A DNA stretch of 64,000 nt from a bacterium (GCA_030430075.1 JAUIGN010000012.1:121680-185679), one strand, 5' to 3'; counted from the first letter of the stretch, positions 9,080-18,659 are shown. The notes: generated from the sequence alone by a model not told the origin. A program made the numbers and translations.

Positions 9080-9877
9080 TTACCGGTACCGCCCGCGTGG
9101 AACGCTGCGCCGCGCTTCAACAGGGGTGGTCGTCTCTCCAACCGCCCGCAGGACGTAGGTGATTGCAAAGCCGGCCGCGAAACCGCCAATGTGGGCCCAC
9201 CAGGCGACGCCGCCGGTGGGGAGCCCGGAAGTGACGGATCCAATCGCGGCAATCGTCCCCTGGAAGAATTGCAACAGAAACCAGATCCCTAGAAAGACGG
9301 GCGCCGGAAGCTCGATGATCTGAATCAGAAAAACGATCGGAATCAGTGTCAAGACGCGCCCGTGCGGATAGAGCAAGAAGTAGGACCCCATCACTCCTGC
9401 GATCGCACCGCTGGCGCCGATGGTCGGGATTGGCGAGTTGAAATTGAATAAGAGATGGGCGCCGCTGGCGATCAGCCCGCAAGCCAGGTAGAACATCAAG
9501 TAGCCGAGATGTCCAATCCGGTCTTCGACGTTGTCTCCAAAGATAAACAGGATCCAGACGTTGCCGAGGAAATGCATCCAGCCTCCGTGGAGAAAGATGC
9601 ACGTCAACAGGGTCAGCCACGGCGTGAATGGCGGACTGAGAATTTCACGCGTGATTTGTCGGACCTGTTGCCCCTCCTGAATCACCTCTTGAATCTGCAC
9701 CGGCTCGCCGGGCTGCATGACCCGCATGGGAACCATCCCATAACGCTCCACCAATTCGGCCCTTCCATCGGACTCGTCGGCCAGTTGCGCTAGAAACACG
9801 ACCGCGCAGAGTCCAATCATGGTGTAGTTGACAACCGGCACGGTCCGTGAAGGGATGTTGTCGCGTAGTGGAATCAT
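9080..9877 (-). CDS. Rhomboid family intramembrane serine protease
   Basis: Polytopic membrane protease that cuts substrate helices inside the membrane. The 265-residue protein shows the rhomboid hallmarks: HGGWMHFLGN (97-106), the catalytic serine S156 in GASGAIAG, and the catalytic histidine H229 in HIGGF. A charged loop of about 50 residues after the first helix (MVPMRV...ILSPPFTPWLT) is typical of the DUF1751/rhomboid-like branch in many bacteria. The start at 9877 gives the usual IPLRDNIPSRT N terminus. The gene is convergent with the sugar isomerase gene. Its substrate is unknown. Confidence 0.9.
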   Translation of the reverse strand: MIPLRDNIPSRTVPVVNYTMIGLCAVVFLAQLADESDGRAELVERYGMVPMRVMQPGEPVQIQEVIQEGQQVRQITREILSPPFTPWLTLLTCIFLHGGWMHFLGNVWILFIFGDNVEDRIGHLGYLMFYLACGLIASGAHLLFNFNSPIPTIGASGAIAGVMGSYFLLYPHGRVLTLIPIVFLIQIIELPAPVFLGIWFLLQFFQGTIAAIGSVTSGLPTGGVAWWAHIGGFAAGFAITYVLRAVGETTTPVEARRSVPRGRYR

Positions 9878-10127
9878 GGTTGGGGCGAACTGCTCTGACG
9901 GACAATGAGTGGTTTCAGCGGATTGACATCGTAGCGAGAATCGCGCGAGTTGCGAACCCGCGCGAATCGGCGGCCGGTGGCGCCAAGGCGCCGCGCGGAT
10001 CGCTGGAGACGGCGGACGCAGGCGGAGACTGGCTTTCGCAGTGAGACCGGTTGCTCTAGAATCTGCCAGGGCACTCGCCCGTCAGTACCGCGTTGAAACG
10101 GAATTCAAGTTCGGAGCGTCACGATCC

Positions 10128-12506
10128 ATGCCAACGATCGACGAGGCCCTGCAGATTGGCTGGAAGCGTCATCAAGCAGGTGATGTCCGCGGTGCCGAAC
10201 ATGTCTACCGGCAGGTACTCGACGTCGCACCAAACAACGAGAATGCGTGGTGCTTTCTGGGCATGGCCTGCCACGATCAGGCCCGTTATCAAGACGCCGT
10301 GGCAGCTTACGATCGGGCGCTGGGCATCCGCGAGAACTTCCCGATCGCACTCAGCAACTTGGGGAACACGCTGCGGCAACTGGGCAGAGTGGACGAAGCG
10401 ATCGCCAGTTGCTTGAAGGCGCTGGAGTATAAGCCCGACTATGCGACGGCTTACAACAACTTGGGTGTCGCCTATGTAGCCAAAGGTGAACTCGAGCAGG
10501 CTAAATTGACGTTTGAACGTTCCTTGGAACTCATGCCGGGCGGCGCGCTTGCGCATGCCAACCTGGGGGCTGCGCTGGTGCGCCAGGGGGATTTCGCCGC
10601 CGGCACGGCACAGTCCGAAGCGGCGCTCAAGATCGATCCCAAGTACGCCGAAGCTCATAAGAACCTGGCCATCGTCTGGCTCTTGATGGGCGATTTCGAG
10701 CGGGGATGGCCGAAATACGAATGGCGGTGGCAGTGCCCGGGGAGCAGCTTGCCCCCGTTGAAGCAGCCCCGTTGGGACGGAGCGTCATTGGACGGTAAAG
10801 CGATTCTGCTGGTCGCCGAGCAGGGCCTTGGTGATACGCTGCAATTCGTCCGCTACGCGCAGCGACTGCAGAATGAAGGTGGACGGGTTTTCGTGGCCGC
10901 GCAGAAGCCATTGCTGTCAATTCTCAACAGTTGCCCGGGGATCGACGAGCTCGTCGCCTTGGGAGGACCATACCCGGAATTCGACACGTGGGCTCCCTTG
11001 CTGAGCGTGCCCGGTTTGCGGAATACGACACTGGCGTCCATCCCGGCCGAGGTTCCCTATCTCTCGCCCGATCCAGGACTGGTCGCCAAGTGGGCCCAAC
11101 GCCTGGCAGAGTTCCCCGGTTTCCGGATTGGCATCGCCTGGCAGGGTAGCCCGGACTTCCATGCCGACCAGCAGAGGTCCGTCCTGCTGGAGCGGTTCGC
11201 ACCCCTGGCCAAGGTCCCCGGGGTGCGGTTGATGAGCCTGCAAAAGGGAGTGGGAAGGGAGCAGGTTGCCGAGTTGCCGGACGACTTTGAAGTGATCGAT
11301 TTCGGCGATGAGCTGGATGCCGACGCGGGTGCATTCATGGACACGGCCGCAATCCTGGAGAACCTGGACCTCTGTATTTCAACCGACACCAGCATCCCGC
11401 ACCTGGCCGGCGCGATGGGCGCCGAAACGTGGTTGGCCCTTTCCTTGTCGCCGGACTGGCGGTGGCTGCTGGACCGCGACGACTCGCCCTGGTATCCATC
11501 GATGCGTCTCTTTCGGCAACGAACATTCGGAGACTGGGGTGAGGTTTTCGAACGGATGGCGGTCGCGTTACGTGAGCGAGTTGATGCCTGGCAGGCGGGG
11601 GCTGCGGAAAGAATAGCGGATGTGCCCCCAGCCGAGGCGGCGGATTTGCATTCGGCTTCGTCAAGTCAGCCGTCGCAGGGGCCACCGGCAGGCGAAGCTG
11701 CGCCCCTGCTTGATGCCGGCATGAACCAGTTGCGGGCTTGTCGACACGGGGCGATGCTCTTTAACACGAACGATGTCTACATTGGCCGGTCGCTCCAACA
11801 CTACGGCGAGTTCTCCGAAGGCGAAAGCGAAATGTTCGCGTCGCTGGTTCACGACGGTGACACGGTGGTCGAAGCGGGCGCAAACATCGGGGCGCATACC
11901 GTTCGGCTCGCCCAGCTCGTGGGTGAAACCGGGCGCGTGCATGCTTTTGAACCTCAACGGGTCGTCTTTCAGAATCTCTGTGCGAACGTGGCGCTCAACG
12001 GGCTCGTCAATGTCTTCACCCACCAAAAGGCGGTGGCGGACGAGGTGGGTGAGCTGGTTGTACCGGCCTTGGATTATGGTCGTGAGAACAACTTCGGCGG
12101 ACTTGGGTTAGGCCAGTACTCGGAGGGCGAGCGGGTTCCGGTCGAGACCATTGATGGCCTCGAGCTACCGCACTGCCACCTGATCAAGATTGATGTCGAA
12201 GGGATGGAGTGCCAGGTCATTCGCGGCGCGCGGCGAACGATCGAAAGACACCGGCCGGCCCTGTATGTCGAGAATGATCGTGCCGAGCATTCGGCGGAGT
12301 TGATCGGGTTGATCATGCAGTTAGGGTATCGACTCTATTGGCATCTTCCCAAGATGTTCCGCGCGGACAACTTTTTCTCCAACCGCACCAACATTTTCGG
12401 ACAGATTGTCTCCGTCAACATGGTCTGCGTCGATGCGGATTCGAGATCGACGTTTGATGATCTGCCATTAATCGAAGACGTTCACAGCAACTGGCAGCGT
12501 CCCTAA
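10128..12506 (+). CDS. TPR / glycosyltransferase-like / FkbM methyltransferase fusion
   Basis: Three-part cytoplasmic protein, 792 residues. Residues about 5-190 are tetratricopeptide repeats (AWCFLGMACHDQARYQDAVAAY and similar). Residues about 215-500 resemble glycosyltransferase family 9 or the TPR-associated glycosyltransferase module (LLVAEQGLGDTLQFVRYA; CISTDTSIPHLAGAMG). After a Pro/Ala-rich linker, the last 230 residues are an FkbM methyltransferase with the SAM motif VVEAGANIGAHT, FEPQ, and the family signature IKIDVEGMECQVIRGA. Expected role: glycan transfer and O-methylation on a cell-surface polysaccharide or glycoprotein. The ATG at 10128 follows GGAG; an in-frame GTG at 10041 is possible. 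The DUF6165 gene follows 27 bp later. Confidence 0.82.
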   Translation: MPTIDEALQIGWKRHQAGDVRGAEHVYRQVLDVAPNNENAWCFLGMACHDQARYQDAVAAYDRALGIRENFPIALSNLGNTLRQLGRVDEAIASCLKALEYKPDYATAYNNLGVAYVAKGELEQAKLTFERSLELMPGGALAHANLGAALVRQGDFAAGTAQSEAALKIDPKYAEAHKNLAIVWLLMGDFERGWPKYEWRWQCPGSSLPPLKQPRWDGASLDGKAILLVAEQGLGDTLQFVRYAQRLQNEGGRVFVAAQKPLLSILNSCPGIDELVALGGPYPEFDTWAPLLSVPGLRNTTLASIPAEVPYLSPDPGLVAKWAQRLAEFPGFRIGIAWQGSPDFHADQQRSVLLERFAPLAKVPGVRLMSLQKGVGREQVAELPDDFEVIDFGDELDADAGAFMDTAAILENLDLCISTDTSIPHLAGAMGAETWLALSLSPDWRWLLDRDDSPWYPSMRLFRQRTFGDWGEVFERMAVALRERVDAWQAGAAERIADVPPAEAADLHSASSSQPSQGPPAGEAAPLLDAGMNQLRACRHGAMLFNTNDVYIGRSLQHYGEFSEGESEMFASLVHDGDTVVEAGANIGAHTVRLAQLVGETGRVHAFEPQRVVFQNLCANVALNGLVNVFTHQKAVADEVGELVVPALDYGRENNFGGLGLGQYSEGERVPVETIDGLELPHCHLIKIDVEGMECQVIRGARRTIERHRPALYVENDRAEHSAELIGLIMQLGYRLYWHLPKMFRADNFFSNRTNIFGQIVSVNMVCVDADSRSTFDDLPLIEDVHSNWQRP

Positions 12507-12533
12507 TCTTACTCATAGAACAGGAGGTTCCCC

Positions 12534-12935
12534 ATGTCACGCCGATCGACCGTTACCGTGGAGACGGCTCCGGGCGAGTTGATTGACAAGATTACGATCT
12601 TGGAGATCAAGGCAGCGCGGATTGCTGATTCCGACAAAGTCCGCAACGTTCAGATCGAACTGCAGACCCTTGCAGATGCGCGCGACAAAGTGATCCCCCC
12701 GAGCCCCGAGCTGCAATCGATCACGGAGCAACTCAAAGCCGTGAACGAGCAACTCTGGGACATTGAGGACGATATTCGCGAATGCGAACGCCGGAAGGAC
12801 TTCGGTGACCAGTTCATCCAGCTCGCTCGCTCCGTCTACCGCAGCAATGATCACCGCGCGGCGCTCAAACGCGACATTAACCAGCTCCTGGGGTCACACT
12901 TGATTGAGGAAAAGTCGTACTCGGACTACGAATAA
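12534..12935 (+). CDS. DUF6165-like small protein
   Basis: Small soluble protein of 133 residues, rich in charged helices. The segment APGELIDKITILEIKAARI near the N terminus is characteristic of a family of unknown function that I recognise as DUF6165, often found beside TPR-glycosyltransferase genes. The remainder predicts a helical hairpin (LTEQ/LKAVNEQLWDIEDDIRECERRKDF). A very strong ribosome site, ACAGGAGGTTCCCC, precedes the ATG. It is 27 bp behind the FkbM fusion, so cotranscription and a shared role in glycan assembly are likely. No catalytic motif is visible. Confidence 0.75.
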   Translation: MSRRSTVTVETAPGELIDKITILEIKAARIADSDKVRNVQIELQTLADARDKVIPPSPELQSITEQLKAVNEQLWDIEDDIRECERRKDFGDQFIQLARSVYRSNDHRAALKRDINQLLGSHLIEEKSYSDYE

Positions 12936-12992
12936 TCGTGGTACCGGGTCCGCCTGCGCGGGGCGTCGCCGTTGGCTGCTCAACATGCATTG

Positions 12993-13718
12993 TTATGTGT
13001 TTTCGGTGTCTTCGGTGTTGTCGTCCCGTTTCGCGGCCACTCTGAAGTCCCAACCGTGACGTGTTGCTACCTCGGAGAGTTTTTCCAGTAGGAATTCTGC
13101 TTCAGGTGTGCCCAGCGCCGATTCGAAAATAAGCGGCTCGATGGTCCCGTCATCCGCATTCGCGCTCCCTCTTACTGTTGTATTGACGACCAGCGTTCGT
13201 CGTCGGTCGACGATCTGGTCGACCGTGAGGCGAAGATGCCAGTTTTCCGGACCTCCCAGGCCGGAGAGGCCCTCGGAATAGTAGGTGCCGCCCGACCTCG
13301 CTTCAATTCGAAGCGTTTGGGCCCATGCTTGCATGGTCTCGGTGATGATGCGCCGGCGTTCCGCCAGGTCGTGGACCGTCGGATTCGCGATGGTCAGCGG
13401 CTGCCTCACGAAGGTGTCGCTTTCCCGCCGGAGTTGGATGAACAATCCAATCGTCAGGGCGACGAAGAGCGTCAGGCATAGGAGGTCCGAGATCCAGAAC
13501 GTGCGCGAGCACATCCGCCGCAACAGATAGGCGAGCATGCCGCAATACGCTCCACCCTGAATTGCTCCGGCAATCGGCATCAGAATGGCATGCTCGCCTT
13601 TCCCCGAGAACATGCTCGCCAGGGTGGCGCCGACCGATGCGCCAAACGCCGCGGCAAACAGTTCGAGTCGAGTCAAACTCCACGACTCGGACGGCAAATG
13701 GGATTGGGATGGTGACAT
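12993..13718 (-). CDS. Hypothetical membrane protein
   Basis: Unrecognised 241-residue protein. Three or so hydrophobic segments sit in the N-terminal half (LFAAAFGASVGATLASMF, ILMPIAGAIQGGAYCGMLAYLL, LLCLTLFVALTIGLFI), followed by a soluble C-terminal domain of about 130 residues that ends in a very acidic tail. The ATG at 13718 is 19 bp downstream of the stop of the large secreted protein, so the two are probably one transcript. No enzymatic motif was found. Confidence 0.7.
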   Translation of the reverse strand: MSPSQSHLPSESWSLTRLELFAAAFGASVGATLASMFSGKGEHAILMPIAGAIQGGAYCGMLAYLLRRMCSRTFWISDLLCLTLFVALTIGLFIQLRRESDTFVRQPLTIANPTVHDLAERRRIITETMQAWAQTLRIEARSGGTYYSEGLSGLGGPENWHLRLTVDQIVDRRRTLVVNTTVRGSANADDGTIEPLIFESALGTPEAEFLLEKLSEVATRHGWDFRVAAKRDDNTEDTENT

Positions 13719-13737
13719 CGTCTTATGCCCGTTTGGT

Positions 13738-16700
13738 TCAAGGTGCCGGACGGCGGTAGCTGAGAATGATCTTTTCGCGGCAGGTGTACGTAGTATGACG
13801 GATGCCTGGTGCGTTGAGTCCGCCCTGGTAGGTCGCTTCCTTGCCAAATTCAAAGCTCATCCCGCCCGATGGCAACACGACCCCGATGCCCGCCTTGTCA
13901 GCAAGCACGATGTCATTCGCAATGGCCGCTTCGACGCGCTGGGTAACCTCCACCGTCGTGACATGTGGCTGCCGCCTGGAGTCGACCCGCACGGAACCGT
14001 AGGCGGTGAGCGCCCCGTTCTTGATCACTCCGTCATTCGTTTTCGAGCGACCGATTAGATTGCCATTCGCCGAGTAGATTCCGGTCTTTCCTGGTTGATG
14101 AACATAGGTGTGTTGGATGACCCCCGTCTCCCGATCGCAGGTCACCTCGAAAAGCTGTTCGCCAGCCGCCTGTTTGAGCAATTCCGGGTTGGAGAAGTCC
14201 TGTGTCGTGTTCAGGTTGTATTGGTTCCAGGTGCTCAACACCCAGCTATTCCCAGAAACGGAATCGCTATTCTCAATCACAGCGTCGAACGTCAAATTCC
14301 AGTCCCCGGCCCAGAAGCCGATCCACGTCGCGCCAACCTGCCGGGGGGCAAGTTGTTGGACAGGCTTGTTCCCATTGACGGTGATCGCTGCGGCGGCATC
14401 GAACCCCCAATTCACCTGACCGTGCACCTGGAGGCTGTCCTCGCCCGTATCATCGTCGTGAACCTCCAAGGTGATGGGAAAAAGGCGAATCGCGCTCTGG
14501 CCGAATGACGGCGGCAGACTTCGAATCGATTCGATTGCCCGATTCACATCATTTCCGATCACGGAAGCAACGGTCGTCACGCCATCCCCCCAGTGAACGA
14601 TGACGGCATGTTTGTCCTGCGTGCCATGGTCTCGCAGCGTTCCCCGCAACTGAACTTGCGCAACGTTGCCTAGATTGTCGTAGACCACGTCGAACGTGAG
14701 TGTCGAGGTCGCGATGAGGGGCGGCTCGTTATGGACCGTCACTTGGCTTGCGGCATGCCCTTCTCCCGTGTCGTCATCGACGACCTGAACGAACAACTTC
14801 AGGTTGTCCTGTGGCGTGCCGTTGCCCGGACTGCCGCCGTCATCCATGACGGCACCGACCGTGTGATGGAAAACAAACTGTCCCGGCAGATCGGGATCGG
14901 CTTGCAGGTCGAGTTGCACCTTTTCACCCGGGTCGGCAAAGTCACCGTCCCAGTTCAAATCGACCGTCAGCGTGGCTGTGTGCGTGTCCGCCGTGCCGGG
15001 GTCGAGCACCGTGCCGGTGACGGTGAACCCCTCCGATTCATCGACGCGGTCGTTCTGGAGCACGTTGTCCAGCGGCTTGACCGACTCAATTGAGACGGTC
15101 GGCGGCTGGTTGGTGACTTCAACCGTCATGCCGCTCGAATCGCTATCCAGACCGTCGCTGACAGTAACGTTGACCGGGTACTTGGCGACCTCGTTAGGTG
15201 TCGGCGTATCACCGTACGCATCATCCACATAGGTATGTCGCAGGACCTGTTCGACCACGACGGGGCTGCCCGCAGGGCGATCGATAAAACCAAAACTGAA
15301 ATCGGGGACCGCCGCCCGATTGTCGATCACATATTGCTGGCTCGTGCTGTCGCCCCAGTCAACCGTAATCGTCCATTTTTCCGAGGCCATCGCGTACTCG
15401 TTGTGGGCATCGCTGAAGGCCAGGGTCAGGACCACTTCCCCGCCCTCGAAGATCGATGCGTCTCCCGCCAGCGACTCGATGGTCGGGGCGACGTTTGTCA
15501 CCTCAATCTGCGCCGAAGCCGTGGCCTCGCCACAGTAATAGCCACCCTTCGAGGTGATGGCCATCGCGCCGTCATCGTTGAAGTAGCCGGTCAGTTTCCA
15601 TGAGGATGATTCGAAGTTGTTGGTTGGCTCGTAGTTCAAGGTGACCCACTTGTCGCCCAGCTTGGGTTGCTCGGGATAGCCATTCTGCACGGTGCCCGTC
15701 AGGGTGATCACCTCCATTTCTTCGACGGACGAAGGAATGCTGTCGAACCGGACGGCGGTCGCCGGTTCGCCCTCGCATCCGTCACTCGGGTCCCCAGAAG
15801 GAGTTTCGTCCACCGGTGGCGTGGTTGGCGGCGGGCCGGGAGCAGGAGGGAGTGGATCGGGCGACTGCGGGTCGAGCGGTTGCTCGGGAGTGGTTTCCTC
15901 GGGAGTGGTTTCCTCGGGAGTGGTTTCCTCGGGAGTGGTTTCCTCGGGAGTGGTTTCCTCGGGAGTGGTTTCCTCGGGAGCGGTTTCCTCGGGAGCGGTT
16001 TCCTCGGGAGCGGTTTCCTCGGGAGCGGTTTCCTCGGGAGCGGTTTCCTCCGGAGCGGTTTCCTCCGGAGCGGTGGGATCCATCGCGCCAGCCGGTGCCG
16101 GGGGCAGTCCACTCTCACCTTCGCCACGGTCCGGCGGTGCGGGCACGCCGAATTGCTGCTGCGGCGGCGGGCTGCTTGATGTGCTGCTACCGCCGGGGAT
16201 GAGCGCAGGGAGCGTTGGCGGGGCCGCAGCTTGATAGGCGAGCTGGCTTGGTGGCCGAGCGGGAGTTGCGAGGCTGGGCGGCAGCGTTCCGTGCGAGGCA
16301 AGAATCGCCGCTGGTGACCGCACTGCGTACGTCGACGGCCGCCCATCGAATTGTGCCGCTCGTGAAGCCGCTGTGGTCATGAGTTCGGCCGGCCCGTCTC
16401 CAACGAAAAAGGCGTCCACCAGTAGCTGCTCGCCGGCAATATTTGGTGCCGCCGGAGGAAGCCCATCGAATGCCTCGATTCGATCCTGTCCAACGTCGCC
16501 AACCTCGCGGTAGTCGGCATTCCAAACGTCGGCATTCCAAACGTCGGCATTCCAAACGTCGGCATCCCAAACGCAGAGCCCCAGATGGTCGTGGGCTCGG
16601 GCCGCCTCGGCCTGCCGGATGATTCCAAGCCGCTTGGGGCGTAATCGCGACGGCCCATCTTCCCAGCTCGTCAATTCGTTTCGGTCAATGGGTACGCGAT

Positions 16701-16932
16701 GGTCGCGACCGGCATGCGCCGCCGCCTCACGCTCGCCGCGCAACAGCTCGGAAGGTGGCCCCTCTTCTGCTAGCAAGTCAAAGGCTGCAGCGCACGTCGC
16801 CGATGCGACCAGGTCGATCAGGCCTCCCGGCAGGAGTCGGCTCTCCAGGCGTTCAACAGCAGTGCGTACCGATGCACGGCGTCTGCGGCGTCGTTGGACG
16901 CGATTCGCGTGGTGGCGGCCAGGTCTGGGCAT
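13738..16932 (-). CDS. Large secreted PKD-like repeat protein with PEET tract
   Basis: Secreted or surface-displayed protein of 1,064 residues. The N terminus is strongly basic and then reads ERLESRLLPGG (residues 27-37), the leader style common on giant planctomycete extracellular proteins. A tandem VWNAD block (four units) follows. A Pro/Glu/Thr spacer of about 13 five-residue units (APEET then TPEET) separates this from a C-terminal half with at least four PKD/cadherin-like domains, shown by VDWGDSTSQ, VHWGDGVTT and TVDLNWDGDF. Such domains usually mediate adhesion. The ATG at 16932 follows GGGAGGAAG with 5-nt spacing; a longer frame to 16965 is less likely. The gene is divergent from the sigma factor gene. 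Confidence 0.78.
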   Translation of the reverse strand: MPRPGRHHANRVQRRRRRRASVRTAVERLESRLLPGGLIDLVASATCAAAFDLLAEEGPPSELLRGEREAAAHAGRDHRVPIDRNELTSWEDGPSRLRPKRLGIIRQAEAARAHDHLGLCVWDADVWNADVWNADVWNADYREVGDVGQDRIEAFDGLPPAAPNIAGEQLLVDAFFVGDGPAELMTTAASRAAQFDGRPSTYAVRSPAAILASHGTLPPSLATPARPPSQLAYQAAAPPTLPALIPGGSSTSSSPPPQQQFGVPAPPDRGEGESGLPPAPAGAMDPTAPEETAPEETAPEETAPEETAPEETAPEETAPEETTPEETTPEETTPEETTPEETTPEETTPEQPLDPQSPDPLPPAPGPPPTTPPVDETPSGDPSDGCEGEPATAVRFDSIPSSVEEMEVITLTGTVQNGYPEQPKLGDKWVTLNYEPTNNFESSSWKLTGYFNDDGAMAITSKGGYYCGEATASAQIEVTNVAPTIESLAGDASIFEGGEVVLTLAFSDAHNEYAMASEKWTITVDWGDSTSQQYVIDNRAAVPDFSFGFIDRPAGSPVVVEQVLRHTYVDDAYGDTPTPNEVAKYPVNVTVSDGLDSDSSGMTVEVTNQPPTVSIESVKPLDNVLQNDRVDESEGFTVTGTVLDPGTADTHTATLTVDLNWDGDFADPGEKVQLDLQADPDLPGQFVFHHTVGAVMDDGGSPGNGTPQDNLKLFVQVVDDDTGEGHAASQVTVHNEPPLIATSTLTFDVVYDNLGNVAQVQLRGTLRDHGTQDKHAVIVHWGDGVTTVASVIGNDVNRAIESIRSLPPSFGQSAIRLFPITLEVHDDDTGEDSLQVHGQVNWGFDAAAAITVNGNKPVQQLAPRQVGATWIGFWAGDWNLTFDAVIENSDSVSGNSWVLSTWNQYNLNTTQDFSNPELLKQAAGEQLFEVTCDRETGVIQHTYVHQPGKTGIYSANGNLIGRSKTNDGVIKNGALTAYGSVRVDSRRQPHVTTVEVTQRVEAAIANDIVLADKAGIGVVLPSGGMSFEFGKEATYQGGLNAPGIRHTTYTCREKIILSYRRPAP
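15884..16078. repeat. 15-bp coding minisatellite (PEET tract)
   Basis: Thirteen tandem 15-bp units on the plus strand, consensus TCGGGAGTGGTTTCC, the last partly degenerate. The first six units carry AGTGG and the later ones AGCGG, which switches the encoded residue between Thr and Ala. It encodes the extended Pro/Glu/Thr spacer of the secreted protein and is expected to vary in length between strains. Confidence 0.9.
16513..16572. repeat. Four 15-bp units encoding VWNAD
   Basis: Four tandem copies of GTCGGCATTCCAAAC, the last with one change, within the secreted protein gene. Three units are identical, so recent duplication is likely. Confidence 0.9.
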
Positions 16933-17074
16933 GACACTTCCTCCCGATAAGGCTTGACGGATCACATAATGGCATATACTTATATTTACTCAAAAAGGCG
17001 GGCCGTGTGACCTGGCCTGATGCGGAATGTGTCGCATTGTGGGTGCCGCCTTCGTGAACTTGTGGAGTGGGTTG

Positions 17075-17722
17075 GTGTCAGACACGTTTCAGCAGTTGCT
17101 CGCACGAGCGCAGCAGGGCGACCGGGATGCAATCGGGACGCTTTACGTCACGTATCTGCCGCATATCGAGCGGGTTGTCGGCGCGCGGCTACGCAAGCTG
17201 GGATTGGAACGCGTCACGACAACTGCCGACGTGGGCGACTCCGTTTTCTGTCAATTGCTCAAACCGGGTGCGCTCAACCGGGTGACCTCCGAACGCCACT
17301 TGCGGCACTTCCTCTTCAAGGCGTGCCGTAACAAACTTCATGACATTGGGGTGAAATCCCACTGGGGAGCGGATGTCGCATCGCATCCGGAGACGGGTGA
17401 CGAAGGGACCGTTCCGCAGCCCGGCGACGGGCCGCCTAGCATCGAGTTGGAAGAGCAACTCGATCGCCTTTATGCCGAGCTGACCTCGCGGGAACGGTTG
17501 CTCTGCACCTTACGGCGGGCCGGCTTTAGTTGGAAAGAAATCGGCCTGCGACTTCAGCTCAGTCCTGCGGTCGCTCGGCAGGCATTCTCCCGTGCATTCC
17601 GCCGCATCCGCGCATTGACGGAGGAGGCCGAGCGGCGTCCGGCCGAGCCGCGGTGGTTTCACCGTCCGGGGCAAGGTCGGACTGGCACGAGTCCCGAAGA
17701 GACGGACGAAAGTAATCCCTGA
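17075..17722 (+). CDS. ECF-type RNA polymerase sigma factor
   Basis: Extracytoplasmic-function sigma factor of 215 residues. The N terminus (SDTFQQLLARAQQGDRDAIGTLY) matches region 2 of planctomycete ECF factors, and LTSRERLLCTLRRAGFSWKEIGLRLQLSPAVARQAF-type spacing is the region 4 helix-turn-helix that reads the -35. The GTG at 17075 is chosen because GGAG lies 7 bp before it and the N terminus then matches the family; an ATG at 17027 is in frame but adds unconserved residues. The C-terminal 30 residues are Arg/Pro-rich and disordered. No anti-sigma gene with a clear motif lies next to it; the small membrane protein downstream is on the opposite strand. Confidence 0.82.
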   Translation: MSDTFQQLLARAQQGDRDAIGTLYVTYLPHIERVVGARLRKLGLERVTTTADVGDSVFCQLLKPGALNRVTSERHLRHFLFKACRNKLHDIGVKSHWGADVASHPETGDEGTVPQPGDGPPSIELEEQLDRLYAELTSRERLLCTLRRAGFSWKEIGLRLQLSPAVARQAFSRAFRRIRALTEEAERRPAEPRWFHRPGQGRTGTSPEETDESNP

Positions 17723-17727
17723 CGCAT

Positions 17728-17964
17728 CTAATCCAACGGGGTCTCACCCGACTCGTAATAGTCGGCCGGACCGACTTCAAACGCCGACGCGGGAATCGAC
17801 CGGCGCACAGGTGGAGGCGATGGGGACAAAACTGCCCGGACGCACCGAACGACGGTCGGAGCACCGAACCCCAGCAGGGGTCCCAGGATGAGCACGCTGA
17901 TGAGCAGCCATTTGAGGCTGAATTGACGTGCGGATGCCGATTTTCCAGGGATTTCGTGGGACAT
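17728..17964 (-). CDS. Small single-pass membrane protein
   Basis: A 78-residue protein with one membrane segment (WLLISVLILGPLLGFGAP) preceded by RQFSLKW. This N-terminal style, a short polar stretch followed by (R)FSLxxLL, is frequent in small planctomycete inner-membrane proteins. The rest is a short Pro-rich outside tail. It converges on the sigma factor gene with a 5-bp gap. Function unknown; a role as a sigma-factor partner is possible but rests on adjacency only. Confidence 0.5.
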   Translation of the reverse strand: MSHEIPGKSASARQFSLKWLLISVLILGPLLGFGAPTVVRCVRAVLSPSPPPVRRSIPASAFEVGPADYYESGETPLD

Positions 17965-18659
17965 CGTTCTTCACCCGCCAGGTTATGCGACGCATGGCAG
18001 CCGCTCGACGGCCGTCTCCTGATCTTGCCGACGTACCGTCGAGTGCCGGCGAATCCGGTTGCCGTTCGTCACGCAGGCACGTTGCCGAACACATTTTCTC
18101 GCGCACATCGCCCGGCGGCAACGCGAAAATCGGCCGCCAGCGCGCCATGATACGGGCGGGCGCCAGGCGCTGCTCGCCAATCGCCTGATTGGGTGGGTGA
18201 CGGTCTTGCTGGGGGGGTGGCGATGGCCTGTTCAACGTGCGTTTGGTGTCCGCTGAGGGCCACCGCGGGGGAGATCGTAGGACCAACTGCGGTCGCAACT
18301 TCCGCGAATACCGCAGTCCGGATGTGCGTGAAGTCGTGGGTGTCACGTTTTCGTCACGTCACGTTTCAGTCACGTTTCAGCCTGCTGCCAACCTGCAAAA
18401 CGTCATGCCCTCGATGACCTACAGGATCACGAATGCCAGGTTCGGGAAGTGGTTGTTGACCCGTTTTCCAACGGCAGCTCCCGCCGTTTATCCGCATCTC
18501 CTTCGTTGCCCGCTGATGACCCATGTACCTGACCGAGCGGCGATGGTCGCGGATCGGCGCCGGCGACGACGTGCCCGATGGGGTACGGTGCACCTATCAG
18601 GGCGGCATGTTTGCCGCCAAAAAAGGGCAAACTGGGCCACGCGGGGGCGAGCGACGCGG
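17965..18659. other. Gene-free stretch before rpmF
   Basis: About 700 bp with no convincing gene. It contains three near-direct copies of TCACGTTT at 18342-18377 and a 7-bp-stem hairpin (GGCGGCA, 4-nt loop, TGCCGCC) at 18601-18618. The hairpin is followed by A residues, so it is not a plus-strand terminator. Confidence 0.5.

Noticed and set aside
15884..16078. Possible CRISPR array
   Set aside because: The units are directly abutting 15-bp copies without spacers and keep the coding frame; it is a coding minisatellite.
18601..18618. Hairpin as a rho-independent terminator
   Set aside because: It is followed by A residues, not T, on the plus strand, and has T residues before the stem on the minus strand.
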